Under the pieces are notes generated by a model. That model saw nothing but the letters and a program-made list of their open reading frames with translations, searched no databases and was not told where the DNA came from. Made by a program: the position numbers and the translations under genes. This document shows, piece by piece, positions 25,741-34,592 of a stretch of 64,000 nt of DNA. Every line of letters begins with the position of its first letter. Position 1 is the stretch's first letter. The stretch lies in contig NZ_AUMN01000021.1 in the NCBI RefSeq assembly GCF_000430705.1, forward strand, positions 1 through 64,000, in the 5' to 3' direction. The DNA comes from Arthrobacter castelli DSM 16402 (GTDB lineage Bacteria; Actinomycetota; Actinomycetes; Actinomycetales; Micrococcaceae).

Positions 25741-25912
25741 GCCTGGCCAAGGCGACAACGGGCACCATCCGGCGCAAACTCATCAACATCCCCGAGCCGC
25801 GACCTCAGTCCGCCGCCTCATCCTCCATCTGCCCCATGACTGGCCGTGGGAGTCCGCTTGGACGAACCTGTTCATCAGCATCAATGCGCCACCACGGCAA
25901 ATAATAGTCTGA
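25741..25912 (+). pseudogene. Remnant of an IS1380-type transposase C-terminus
   Basis: Two frames in succession give KATTGTIRRKLINIPEPR and then SVRRLILHLPHDWPWESAW, TNLFISINAPPR, ending at TGA 25910-25912. 'TIRR.LI.IPARL...RR..LHLP..WPW..AW..L' is the conserved end of IS1380-family transposases. The switch of frame near 25800 shows decay, and the catalytic part is missing. It lies just upstream of the AbiE locus. Confidence 0.75.
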
Positions 25913-26093
25913 CCGACCAGCCGAGACCGGTACGATACGAGGACTCACCAGTGGAGCATACCGAGCAGCGAGGCCCTGCCACCACCCCTGCCCGAAAGCC
26001 GCCAGCACAGCCAAAATCAGATCAGACACTCACTCCAAACCTCATTGGCGGATCGACGCTAAGGGTGTGCCCTGGTTGCCCGCACTCCTACGT

Positions 26094-26186
26094 TGACTTC
26101 GTATCTGCATCGTGTGCTAAACAACTAGCGGGCACCTTTTACGGAAGTGATACTGACTTTGTATCCATGGGTGATACAATCTAAGC
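26094..26186 (+). promoter_or_regulatory. AbiE promoter with repeated operator-like sites; leaderless start
   Basis: A -10 element TACAAT at 26175-26180 ends six bases before the abiEi ATG (26187), so the mRNA is probably leaderless. The direct repeat TGACTT(C/T)GTATC occurs at 26094-26105 and 26154-26165. The second copy forms an inverted repeat GATAC (26149-26153)/GTATC (26161-26165), and GTGATAC recurs at 26171-26177 over the -10. AbiEi antitoxins are known to repress their own promoter by binding inverted repeats, so these are probable operator sites. Confidence 0.6.
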
Positions 26187-27173
26187 ATGTCTTCTGAAGT
26201 GCTGACGACGATCAGCGACCTGGCGGCAGGCCAGTGGGGCCTGCTCACCACAAAACAGGCCGCCGAGCTGGGCGTAAGCCGTGTACAGCTCGCGCGGCTT
26301 GCTGATGCCGGCGTGCTCGAACGCATGCAGCAGGGTGTCTACGCGATGGCCTCCAGCACAGACGATTCCCGGGACCTTCGCGCTGCCTGGCTCAGCCTTG
26401 ACCCGGGTTTCACCGCAGAGCAGCGGATCGCCGACGACCGCGGGGCCATCGTTGCATCCCATACCTCGGCAGCCCACCTGCACGGCATGGGGGACCTACT
26501 CTACGACGCACCTGAGTTCAACACCCGCCGCCGCAAGCAAACGGTGCGGGGAATACGCCTGCACCGACTCCAACTGTCCCCTGAGGATGTCGTGCTTGTT
26601 GACGGTCTTCCGACCACTTCCCCGGAACGCACCATTGCCGACCTGGTCCGCGGCCGCCACGACCTCACCCACGTCGCCTATGCCATCAGGGACGGGCACC
26701 GTTCCGGGGTCCTGGACATCGGAGCCCTCGGCGGGCAACTGGAGCAGGTCGCAGGCCGCACCGGTCACCGCGATGGGACGGAACTTCTGGACCAACTGCT
26801 GGACCTCGCAGGACTCAGCATCGCTGCCGTAATGAAATCCACCTTCGGATCGCCTGTCGGCCAGCTTATCGCAGCCTCCGCAATCCGGCAGTACCAGGAC
26901 TTCATCCGAAAACAGCTCGACATGCCCCGAATCAACTCGAGCCTGTTTCGGGCGGCCAGAGACGCCGGCGTAATCGGCTCAACCCCTCCCGGGGCTTCCC
27001 GGGCGGCTGCAGACGTGGCGGCGCTTCTCAAAGACCACATCGATCTTCCGACAGTGCAGAACACGGCCCTGCAGGCCGCAATACGGGACATCTCACCAAG
27101 ACTCGACCTGGCGCAGATACTGAGCGATTCGAAGGAAATCACCTCAGCTGCGCATGGAAAGACGAGTCAATGA
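26187..27173 (+). CDS. abiEi: Type IV antitoxin AbiEi
   Basis: 328 aa. N-terminal winged helix LLTTKQAAELGVSRVQLARLADAGVLERMQQGVYAM is the AbiEi antitoxin DNA-binding domain; ASHTSAAHLHGMGDL and LPTTSPERTIADLV follow as in the family. The role is repression of its own operon and neutralisation of the AbiEii nucleotidyltransferase without direct contact. Its stop overlaps the start of the toxin gene (ATGA, 27170-27173). The start sits just after a -10 element, so it is probably translated from a leaderless mRNA. Intact, unlike its toxin. Confidence 0.9.
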   Translation: MSSEVLTTISDLAAGQWGLLTTKQAAELGVSRVQLARLADAGVLERMQQGVYAMASSTDDSRDLRAAWLSLDPGFTAEQRIADDRGAIVASHTSAAHLHGMGDLLYDAPEFNTRRRKQTVRGIRLHRLQLSPEDVVLVDGLPTTSPERTIADLVRGRHDLTHVAYAIRDGHRSGVLDIGALGGQLEQVAGRTGHRDGTELLDQLLDLAGLSIAAVMKSTFGSPVGQLIAASAIRQYQDFIRKQLDMPRINSSLFRAARDAGVIGSTPPGASRAAADVAALLKDHIDLPTVQNTALQAAIRDISPRLDLAQILSDSKEITSAAHGKTSQ

Positions 27174-28089
27174 GGGCTCCGGATACCTTCAGGACCAGTC
27201 AGGCCTTCTGGCGGGCGATCACCGATCAGGCTAAAGCTGTCGCGAAGGACGGAGGCCGTCCCGTCAATGAAGTCCTGCGCCGGTTCATCCATGAGAGGTT
27301 TCTCCTCAGGGTCTTCAGCGGTGAAAGCCGATGGGTGCTGAAGGGCGGCAACGCCGTTCTGGCAAGGGTAGCCGACGCGCGCACCACCCTGGACGTCGAC
27401 TTGCTGGGGAACTCGAAGATCTGGACCGTGCCGTCGAAGACTTGGTCGCTGCCGCGAAGCAGGAGATGGGCGACCACCTTCGCTTCGAACCGGCACGAGG
27501 CGCCGACGGCGGCCAGGGCGCGGATCAACCGGGAGTCGACGGCCGGCGTGTTGTGTTCGATACATACTGCGGCGTGAAGAAGCTGCCTCCCGTCAAGGTC
27601 GATTTGGTGGTCGGCTCCCTCATGACCACTTCCCCAGAGGAATTGTCGAGTTCCGTGTTCGATTTCGACGGAGTGGAACCGGTGCGGATGAAGCTCTATC
27701 CCGTCGTGGACCACATTGCCGACAAGGTGTGTGCCACGCAGGCCCGGTACGGCTCTGACGGTAGCCAGTCCAGCCGGGTACGCGATCTGGTCGACCTCGT
27801 AGTGTTTGCCCGCACTCAGAATCTCGATGGTTCAGCCCTAACGATCGCTCTTGAGCAGGAATGGGCGGCGCGCAGGCTTGAAGGCAGTTTGGCCTTCAAG
27901 CCGCCTTCAAGCTGGGCAACCCAGTATCCATCCCTGGCCCGCGGGGTGCGGGCATGCGATGGGTTCACCACGTTTGATTCCGCAACGGCACTGATAGTCC
28001 GGCTGCTGGAGCCGGTCCGCAACGGAAAAGCGGATGGCCAACGCTGGGAAAGGTCCACACTTCAATGGACAACCGTTGATGACGATTAG
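27170..28089 (+). pseudogene. abiEii: Type IV toxin AbiEii nucleotidyltransferase, one frameshift
   Basis: The first frame gives FLLRVFSGESRWVLKGGNAVLARVADARTTLDVDLLG, the nucleotidyltransferase motif GG(N)..L....R.T.D.D, then runs out of frame. From about 27408 another frame continues ELEDLDRAVEDLVAAAKQEMGDHL..., PVKVDLVVG, VEPVRMKLYPVVDHIADKVCA and ends at 28089. The switch lies at the four-G run 27405-27408 (CTGGGGAAC); one more G would restore a single protein. AbiEii toxins transfer nucleotides to tRNA or other targets. The break would disarm the toxin while the antitoxin stays intact, unless it is a sequencing error or slippage. Confidence 0.88.
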
Positions 28090-28664
28090 GGCCGTATCAC
28101 CAAGACTTCGAACCCCAGGCCCCGGGACTTGGGTGAAAAGGGCGGCCCACCAGCTTCGGAAGAGAGGCCACCCTTTCCAACTCGGGATCCTACCGATTCA
28201 TGACGCGGGCTACGTGATCTAAGCAATACGCTCATCTTCGAGCGGTGCGAGTAATGACACAGGGGAGATGGTCTATATCAGAGTTCGGCTCCCTCCGGTA
28301 GGCAGTGGAAAGGATCCCCAGTCGCATCCGCTGCTTACCGGCCTTTCTTACAAAGCCAGTTTGCGAATTTGCTTGGGCCACTGTCTATTCCCCGCTCCTA
28401 GGCACCCCGCACGGTTAGTCGAAATCTGGCTCTTTCGCTACGGTGCTCCCAGTATCTGCTTGTATCTGGATTATTCAATCGCTTTCAATGATACTTCTGC
28501 TTATGAGCGATGGGGGGCGCGAAGCGGTTGGGGTTCGGCGAACTGGCGTTGGCGCCTGTGATTCTGGGTATCTAGGAATCGCTCGGCCTTTCGTAGCCAC
28601 GGTGCGCGCTAAACCATGAACGAATGCTCCGCGCCCTTATCCGGTAACTCGTAGTCGCCAGTTC
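28090..28664. other. Intergenic region after the AbiE locus
   Basis: About 575 bases. A hairpin at 28137-28176 is listed separately. The open frame 28268-28561 has low-quality composition, no relatives that I recognise and no ribosome binding site, so it is not called. Nothing else was identified. Confidence 0.4.
28137..28176 (+). terminator. Hairpin downstream of abiEii
   Basis: Arms AAAGGGCGGCC (28137-28147) and GGCCACCCTTT (28166-28176) pair with one mismatch; the loop contains CTTCGGAAG, itself able to pair. It lies 47 bases after the abiEii stop. No T-run follows. Confidence 0.5.
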
Positions 28665-29048
28665 CTACTTTTCGACGTAGGTGCCGCCCATCTTCTCGGC
28701 CACAGCTTCCAGGTCCGAGCCGTTGATCGCCCAGTTCTCCCCCACGAAGGTTCCCACGCCCAGCTCGGCGTGGGTGAACTTGAGCAGTTCAAAGTTTTCT
28801 TCGTTCTCGAAGATGCTCAGTGCAGCCTCATCGCCGCATGAGCCGGACTCAGCAGAGAGCCCACCGTCATTATGTTCGTCCCAGTCGTCACATTGACCGC
28901 CCGCGTCGACGAAGGCCTGCTTGAGCTCTTGAACCGACTCGAAGCTGCCGCCACCCTCAGGTGGTCCCCCACAGCCGGCCAGCAGCGCAATAGTGGCAAC
29001 AGCCGGGACGATGATTCCGATCCGGCGACGTGCTTTGGTGGTCCCCAT
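28665..29048 (-). CDS. Small lipoprotein of unknown function
   Basis: 127 aa from ATG 29048; the longer frame to 29222 lacks a signal sequence at its start. The N-terminus is a lipoprotein signal: basic KARRR, hydrophobic IGIIVPAVATIALLAG and a lipobox LLAGC. After lipidation it would be anchored to the outer face of the membrane. The mature part is acidic, with two further cysteines (GGQCDDW, SGSCGDE) that could form a disulphide. The sequence pattern is common in actinobacterial surface proteins, but I do not recognise a family. Confidence 0.75.
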   Translation of the reverse strand: MGTTKARRRIGIIVPAVATIALLAGCGGPPEGGGSFESVQELKQAFVDAGGQCDDWDEHNDGGLSAESGSCGDEAALSIFENEENFELLKFTHAELGVGTFVGENWAINGSDLEAVAEKMGGTYVEK

Positions 29049-29184
29049 GTGTTTTATCCGTTCTCTCCAGCCGTTTCCGACCCCCGTGGAGATAGTGTTC
29101 CCTATGGTGCGGTGATAAACATTCTTTCCGCAGCCCCTGCAGCCAGTTGCGGAGCAGGAGCGTGGAGCGGTAGCGGTACTCATT

Positions 29185-29371
29185 TTAAGCAAGGATTGAG
29201 CTAAGGATCTCATCAGCCTCACCAGTCTCGTCTGCTGGGGACGCCGCCCAATCCTGGATGTGTCCTAGGTGATGGATTCCACCACCTGATCTCACCGTCG
29301 TGGGCGTCCGGCATGTACAGCAGCTTCGAGGGGCCGTGATGCTTGGCGACCTGACCGAAATCCGCGGCCAT
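29185..29371 (-). pseudogene. Possible decayed gene fragment
   Basis: Two minus-strand frames join plausibly: MAADFGQVAKHHGPSKLLYMPDAHDGEIRWW from ATG 29371, then HHLGHIQDWAASPADETGEADEILSSILA to a stop at 29185. The change of frame lies near 29275-29285. Composition looks like real protein, but I do not recognise the family, and the evidence for a gene is only this protein-like character. Confidence 0.35.
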
Positions 29372-29373
29372 TC

Positions 29374-30266
29374 TTGCCGTTGTCCAGATGCCGGTGCTCG
29401 CACTTGCCCTGCTGCGGGTTGTCTCTGCTCGCGGCAGGCGTCTCCTCGACAGGAACTGAACAGGAGACGGCGCCAGCGGCAAAAAGGCCGGCACCAAGTA
29501 CGGCCAGTTCACCAAACAGGCGGCAGAGCAACCAGCTGCTGAACAGGCGCCTGAGACAATGCCGCTTGTTTCCGATGCCACACTCGCCGAGACCAGGGCT
29601 GAGTTGGACGCCGCCGGCGTGGGAGACTTCAGCATCAACACCGGATCCGAGGATCAAGCCGACGGCGGATGGATGGTTACCGAGCAGTCACCCATGAGCG
29701 GCATGTCCATCGATGCCAACACAACCGTCGAGTTGACCGTGCATTCGGCCAAGTTCATTGAAGAAGCCCAGGCAAAACGCGAAGCCGAGCAGCGCGAAGC
29801 CGCAGAAGCCGAAAAGGCCGCGAAGATGAAGGCAGCTACGGAACGCCCCAAAGCGGCCGAGAAAAAGGCCGAGCAGGAGGCAAAAGAGGCGGCAGCCAAA
29901 AAGAAGGCGGAAGAGGCAGCAGCGAAGAAGAAGGCCGCTGCCCAGGCCAAGAAAGCCAAGCGGACTGCGGTGTCCTCCGGTACCGGGGATGAACGCGTCG
30001 TGCGGTACTTCCTCGAATCTGACGCTCCGATCGACATCATCACCTGCACCAGCATGATCAACGGCGAAACAAGCCAGGAACAGGATACGACCGGCGCCCG
30101 GTCCAGCGTCGTGAAGGGCTATGTATTCGATGAGTTCGAATTCGGCGGCAGCTACTCGATGTACTCGTTTGGAGTGTCGGGACAGGCCGGCGCTGGCGCC
30201 AGCTACATCACCTGCCGTATCGAAGTCGAGGGACGACAAGTCGCCAAGCAAACCTCAACGGTGTGA
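29374..30266 (+). pseudogene. PASTA-like, coiled-coil exported protein with broken 5' end
   Basis: The main frame (ATG 29559 to 30266) encodes LVSDATLAETRAELDAAGVGDFSI and SPMSGMSIDANTTVELTV, a PASTA-like domain, then a long Ala/Lys/Glu-rich coiled coil (about residues 67-140) and a C-terminal domain with two cysteines. Upstream, the same frame is closed by TGA at 29457-29459, but the neighbouring frame carries LSLLAAGVSSTGTEQETAPAAK, and one extra A in the A5 run 29481-29485 would fuse it to KAGTKYGQFTKQAAEQ. The signal sequence therefore appears to be separated from the mature part by a frameshift. It may be an exported or lipoprotein gene in decay. Confidence 0.6.
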
Positions 30267-30300
30267 GTCGCAACGGTAAGTAGCGTGCTTCTCGCTTCGT

Positions 30301-31221
30301 TTAATGGCCGATGAGTAGTGCCTGTCGTGCGGCTTCGACGACCTCGGGTGTGAGCGCGTCGAGATCGTTCACTCTTTGCACGCGTTCGATTTGGGTGAGC
30401 AGTCGGTCGACGAGGCGGAAGTTGCCTGCGGTGATCCGCACGATGGTCGCGACGGCTGTCGCGTGAGCGACGCCGCCGTCGGTCGCGTCGCCGGCTGCAG
30501 GCAGCCGTGTGGCCAGGACCGCGGTGAGTTCGTCCGGGGTGAGTTGGCGGTATTCGTGGGCGAAGCCGATGCGGCTGTAGAGCTGTGGGTAACGGGCGAG
30601 GCGTTTCTCGATTCCGGGCATGCCGATGAGGATGACGCCCATGTGGTGACGGTCGAAGTAGTCGCGGACTTGTTCGAGGCCGGTGGCTTTAAGGCGGTCG
30701 GCTTCGTCGATGATGAGCAGTTCGGTGCGTCCGCTGGAGCGGGATTCGGTGTGGACGTAGGGGTCTACGACGCCGTGTTCGGCAAAGTCAATGGCGAAGG
30801 AGATTTGTTGGCAGGCCCGCGGCAGTCCTTGGTCGATCTGCCGGGTGGTCGCGGCGACGGTGGGGGTGAAGAACGCGGTGCGGGCATCGAGCACACGTTG
30901 CGGAACGGGACCGAGGTCGTCGGGGAATATGGACTCCCATTGTTCCCATTCGTCGGCTCCGGCGTAGTGCCGGACGGAGAGGGTCTTGCCGACCCCGGGG
31001 GGCCCCCAGCAGAGGCCAATGTAGCGGTGGGCTCGGACGGTGTCGGCGAATTCGGTGAACCGGCGATGCTCGTGAGTCGTCTGGAACGGTGGAAGCTCGG
31101 GTCGCGGCGGGGCGCTGGCGTTGACTTCCCCGAACTCACCGGTGAGGAACCGGCGGCCGTCGTCACCCTTGCCGAGGAGGCTGTGTTCGCGCTTAATCGG
31201 TGGCATAGAGGCGCAATCCAT
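30301..31221 (-). CDS. tniB: TniB-like AAA ATPase, transposition helper
   Basis: 306 aa if started at ATG 31221; an in-frame ATG at 31206 is equally possible. Both overlap the 3' end of tniA (stop 31193-31195), which shows tight coupling. Walker A GPPGVGKT is at 73-80, Walker B is in ELLIIDEADRL, and sensor-like LIGMPGIEKRL follows. TniB/MuB-type ATPases bind target DNA and hand it to the transposase. Length is slightly above the 271 residues of the Tn552 counterpart. Confidence 0.82.
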   Translation of the reverse strand: MDCASMPPIKREHSLLGKGDDGRRFLTGEFGEVNASAPPRPELPPFQTTHEHRRFTEFADTVRAHRYIGLCWGPPGVGKTLSVRHYAGADEWEQWESIFPDDLGPVPQRVLDARTAFFTPTVAATTRQIDQGLPRACQQISFAIDFAEHGVVDPYVHTESRSSGRTELLIIDEADRLKATGLEQVRDYFDRHHMGVILIGMPGIEKRLARYPQLYSRIGFAHEYRQLTPDELTAVLATRLPAAGDATDGGVAHATAVATIVRITAGNFRLVDRLLTQIERVQRVNDLDALTPEVVEAARQALLIGH

Positions 31222-32641
31222 GTGGTGGCGGAGCGTCTTCGATGATTGCCGGCGCCGCGTCGACAGGTTCCGGGGGAACATACCGAGTGTCGGTGGGCAG
31301 CGCGTCGGCGAGGCTGCGGCGTTGCCGTAACTGTTGCTTAAGGTCACGCCGACGCCGTAACCGGGCGGCTCGGAGTTCTTCGAACGAGATGGATTCGGCG
31401 GCGAGCTCGGGAGCGATTGCGCGGCAGAGGTACGCGTCGTTGAAGTAGACGCGGATCTCGCCGACGTCGCGCGGGTCGAACCGTACTGTCACGTGTTCGC
31501 CGACGTACGCGGCGAGAACGGGTGAGACGTACCGGGTGGAGGCGAACTGGATGCCGTCGCGTTGGACCTTCCGCGTCGCAGCCGCGGTCAGCAGCAGCAG
31601 GTCGAGATCCTCGGGATGCGCTGGTGCACGCGGGATGAACCCCGAGGTGCCCCAGCGGTGGGCAGGGACTTCACCGGTTTCCGAGTGCGGACGCTGGTTG
31701 TACTCGGTGACGATGAACTGTTCCATAATCGCGTCGAGCTGTTCGATGGTCAGCGCCGCAGGTGTGATGGGTGTTCCGTTCGTGCCGTGCGGGATGTGTC
31801 CGGGCAGGTGCGGCAGAAGCTCGGTGGTGATGGTGCCGTAGAGGCGCTCAATTTTCCCGCGACCTTGCGGGATGCCGATCCGGGAGTGGATGAGTTGGAT
31901 GTGCGTGTCCAGGCACACTCGCTCGAGGCGGGCGGAGGTGAAGTCTGAGCCATGGTCGCTGTAGAGCACATCAGGCAGCCCGCACATGGTCCAGTCCGGA
32001 TTGGTCTTGCGATTAACAGCTTGGTGCAGCGCAAGTGCTGTCTGCTCCGCTGTCGGGGCACCGGAGAAAAGGGTGTAGCCGGCAGCAGCGCGGGAATAGT
32101 CATCGAACACCACTGTCAGCCAGGGTCGCGCCGGGATACCGGTCTTGTCGAGGACCGCGACGTCGAGGAGCGTGTGGTCGGCTTGCCACTGCTCGTTCGG
32201 GCGCGTGGCGGTTCGGCGGAGAACCAGTTCGAATCGATCCCGGTACGCGGCATCGCCGTGTTGGGCGAGCGTGCGCAGGCCCGGGTCGATGGCGCCAATG
32301 ACCGCCCGCACGCTGGAGTAGCTCGGCGCGGCGAGCCCCCGGTCGTGCGCGATGTCGCTCACGCGGCGATGAACGAACGCGGCCGTGGGCTCGGGCTGAC
32401 GAAGTGCCAGCGCTTCAATCACCTCGATGAGCTCGCCCGGAATGCGTCTCGTTCCGCGGTCGGCCCGCCGGGAGCGGCCCAAGCCACGGGATGTCGGGTC
32501 AGCGCGGTACTTCGCGGACCAGCGCGTAAGTGTTCGCAGTGGCACGCCTGATTCCGCGGAGATGCGCGTCCATGGGACACCGTCCTCATGCTGGCGCAGC
32601 AGAGCGACCTTATTTTCCGGAGTCAGCTGCGCCATGGCCAT
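31193..32641 (-). CDS. tniA: TniA-like DDE transposase (Tn552/Mu type)
   Basis: 482 aa from ATG 32641, which shares a base with the resolvase stop (TGATG). Residue numbers here count from the GTG at 32644. An N-terminal helix-turn-helix (VPWTRISAESGVPLRTLTRW) is followed by an integrase core with Asp156 (QADHTLLDV), Asp230 (YSDHGSDF) and Glu266 (GRGKIERLYG); the last two are separated by exactly 35 residues. A C-terminal Mu-like domain (RYVSPVLAAYVGEHVTVRFDPRDVGEIRVYF) follows. This is the transposase of Tn552/Tn402-type elements. All catalytic residues are present, so it may be active. Confidence 0.88.
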   Translation of the reverse strand: MAMAQLTPENKVALLRQHEDGVPWTRISAESGVPLRTLTRWSAKYRADPTSRGLGRSRRADRGTRRIPGELIEVIEALALRQPEPTAAFVHRRVSDIAHDRGLAAPSYSSVRAVIGAIDPGLRTLAQHGDAAYRDRFELVLRRTATRPNEQWQADHTLLDVAVLDKTGIPARPWLTVVFDDYSRAAAGYTLFSGAPTAEQTALALHQAVNRKTNPDWTMCGLPDVLYSDHGSDFTSARLERVCLDTHIQLIHSRIGIPQGRGKIERLYGTITTELLPHLPGHIPHGTNGTPITPAALTIEQLDAIMEQFIVTEYNQRPHSETGEVPAHRWGTSGFIPRAPAHPEDLDLLLLTAAATRKVQRDGIQFASTRYVSPVLAAYVGEHVTVRFDPRDVGEIRVYFNDAYLCRAIAPELAAESISFEELRAARLRRRRDLKQQLRQRRSLADALPTDTRYVPPEPVDAAPAIIEDAPPPHGLRLYATD

Positions 32642-33279
32642 CACCTGCGGAGGTCAGATCTCGGGGCCGGGTCAGCCGCGGTGCCCGGTCCGGCGGTCAC
32701 CCGTTCGGCAGGCCGCGGTGGCAGGTGGCGGTACAGGCTGGTGCGGGTGATCCCCGTCTTGGACACGATCTCAGCAATAGTGTGCCCGACATCGCGCAGG
32801 TGCGTGGCGTAGGCCAGCTTGTCCGGATCCACCACTGAGGGCCGGCCAACCCGCCGGCCCTTCGCCGTCGCCACCGCCCGGGCATGAGCGGCACGCTCAA
32901 GGGTGTAGGTCCGTTCCATCTGCCCGAACAACGCCAGCAGCACCACCGACAGCTGGGCCATCGGATCCTCCGGGTTGGACGAATCGACCTTGATCGGATC
33001 AGCCAGGTTCCGTACCCCGATGCCGCGCTCAGAGAGGTCATGGATCAGGTTCAACGTGTCGCGCACCGTGCGCCCCAGACGGTCCAAGGTGTGCACCACG
33101 ATCACATCGCCCTCGCGGGCGTACTCCAAGATTGCACGCAGACCGGGACGGTCAACCGTAGACCCGGACTTCTTGTCCACGTAGATTCGTCCGGCCGAGA
33201 TGCCGACCCCGCCCAGGGCAACGATCTGTCGATCCAGGTCCTGCTTGACTGTCGAAACTCGCGCGTACCCCAATTCCAT
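32641..33279 (-). CDS. Serine resolvase/invertase
   Basis: 212 aa. N-terminal catalytic domain MELGYARVSTVKQDLDRQ with nucleophile Ser9, then LDRLGRTVRDTLNLIHDL, and LFGQMERTYTLERAAHARA at the long helix. A C-terminal helix-turn-helix GHTIAEIVSKTGITRTSLYRHLP binds the res site. It is the first gene of the transposon and should resolve cointegrates made during replicative transposition. It is followed without gap by tniA. Confidence 0.9.
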   Translation of the reverse strand: MELGYARVSTVKQDLDRQIVALGGVGISAGRIYVDKKSGSTVDRPGLRAILEYAREGDVIVVHTLDRLGRTVRDTLNLIHDLSERGIGVRNLADPIKVDSSNPEDPMAQLSVVLLALFGQMERTYTLERAAHARAVATAKGRRVGRPSVVDPDKLAYATHLRDVGHTIAEIVSKTGITRTSLYRHLPPRPAERVTAGPGTAADPAPRSDLRR

Positions 33280-33398
33280 ACGCTCAGCGTACCAATAGCT
33301 GGATCTGTACGGAACGCGCGAGACGCTAATCTAGGCCCTACCTTTGGGACGAATATTGCTGGCTAGTACCGATCGATGCGATTAGTCGTTCCGAGCGT

Positions 33399-33447
33399 TC
33401 CACAACCAAGGTTGTGGATGGGGAATGGGCGGTTGTAGGAATACAAC
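33399..33447. repeat. Two adjacent palindromes of unknown role
   Basis: TCCACAACC-AA-GGTTGTGGA (33399-33418) and GTTGTA-GGAA-TACAAC (33432-33447). The first has perfect 9-base arms and both share the core ACAAC/GTTGT. They lie between the transposon and the 3' end of the epimerase gene. They could be hairpins ending the epimerase transcript or binding sites; there is no T-run. Confidence 0.5.
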
Positions 33448-33571
33448 AACTGCCAGGTGGGAAGACGATGTTGCCTGACAGTAGCTGAGCCCTTGCAACA
33501 GGACCGATGTAGCAGATTCCATGTAGATGCAGAGCAATACCTCTTCGCGGCGGCGGAATAGCCGAACCGGA

Positions 33572-34510
33572 TCATTTAGTGCGGTTTCGATACCAAGCGA
33601 CGTCTTCGGGCGGCAACAGCGGGCCACGTGTTGGCGGAAGGGTCTGAGTCGCCTGCCACAATCGCGTTGCGCTATACCAGTTATCTTGGGCGATCATCGA
33701 TACCTGATGCCTGGTAAATCCGAATGGTGCAGCTCTTGATACCGCTTCTTCGAAGGAGCAGTTTGTCTCGCCAGGTAGAGGCACGATTTCGTGGTCGATT
33801 GCTTTTACAAGGCACCGCATAGTCACGGGTTCAGGGTAGGCAGCGTGAAACACCTTCTGTTTGTGAAGACGCTCTGATGGGGTTTTGGCCAGTGCTGCAA
33901 CCAGCCGGCCGAGGTCCTTGACGGAAATCATCGAGACTCGGGCTTGACCGTTCTCGATGTACCCGCCGCACAAATTCGTTAGAGCGACGATGCTTGGTAT
34001 TACCCACCTGTCACCCGCGCCATAGATCAGGGCGGGGCGGATGACGATGCCGCCAGCATCAAGGACGGCTCTTTCCGCCTTTACTCTGCTCCGACTGGTT
34101 TCGGATTGCGGGCGTACACCGCTATGTTCTTCGACGCGATGGTGTGGCCCGTTGCCGTAAACAGAGACGCTGCTGATGTAGATCAATCGTTTCTTCCCTG
34201 TAGCCTGCACAGAATCGACGAGGTGCTGAGTTCCTTGGATGTTGACGTCCCTGTTCCGGTCGACATCCGGCCCGATGTATGAAGCCGCATGAATGATAGT
34301 GTCTGCTTGGGAACAGAGCTGTTGCATTCGCGCACGGTCGGTAATGTCGCCGCGCACGGGCGTTACCCCGTCGGGCAAAAACCTGCTGGCACTGCGGGTT
34401 ACAGCTAGGGTATGGGCTTTGGTTCGACCCAAAGCATCGGCGATCGAAGTCCCGACGAATCCGGTCGATCCCGTAAGAAGCGTATCGGGTGTGAAGTTTG
34501 TTTTTGTCAT
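33572..34510 (-). CDS. NAD(P)-dependent epimerase/reductase of the gamma-butyrolactone cluster
   Basis: 312 aa from ATG 34510, which has AAAGGA eight bases upstream; the frame open to 34546 is not needed. Extended SDR features: LLTGSTGFVGTSIADAL (GxxGxxG), ISSVSVYG with the catalytic Ser, and a following region lacking an obvious YxxxK (SRSRVKAERAVLDAGG). It is divergent from the TetR receptor gene across 82 bases and adjacent to an AfsA-type gene. In known gamma-butyrolactone clusters a reductase completes the signal molecule, so a biosynthetic role is likely but inferred from context. Confidence 0.75.
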   Translation of the reverse strand: MTKTNFTPDTLLTGSTGFVGTSIADALGRTKAHTLAVTRSASRFLPDGVTPVRGDITDRARMQQLCSQADTIIHAASYIGPDVDRNRDVNIQGTQHLVDSVQATGKKRLIYISSVSVYGNGPHHRVEEHSGVRPQSETSRSRVKAERAVLDAGGIVIRPALIYGAGDRWVIPSIVALTNLCGGYIENGQARVSMISVKDLGRLVAALAKTPSERLHKQKVFHAAYPEPVTMRCLVKAIDHEIVPLPGETNCSFEEAVSRAAPFGFTRHQVSMIAQDNWYSATRLWQATQTLPPTRGPLLPPEDVAWYRNRTK

Positions 34511-34592
34511 TGTGCGGTCCTTTGTGCTGGCGGTATTTGGCGCCACTAGAGTGGTCGCAAATTAGCAGTCGTCCCTTTGAGGAGTGGATCGG

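Larger units (their letters stand above)
30278..33325 (-). mobile_element. Tn552/Tn402-like transposon (resolvase, TniA, TniB; no TniQ)
   Basis: Three overlapping minus-strand genes encode a serine resolvase, a D,D-35-E transposase and an AAA ATPase. The gene set, the 480-residue transposase and the lack of TniQ resemble Tn552. Ends are approximate: TAGCGTGCTTCTCGC at 30281-30295 resembles, with a gap, the reverse complement of the region near 33317-33332 (TAGCGTCTCGCGCGTT). No cargo genes lie between the ends. A target-site duplication was not found. Confidence 0.6.

Noticed and set aside
28268-28561. 97-codon plus-strand frame after the AbiE locus
   Set aside because: No ribosome binding site, unlikely composition and no recognisable family.
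33399-33447. Palindromes as the resolvase res site
   Set aside because: They lie outside the likely transposon end at about 33325 and do not show the three spaced subsites expected for a serine resolvase.
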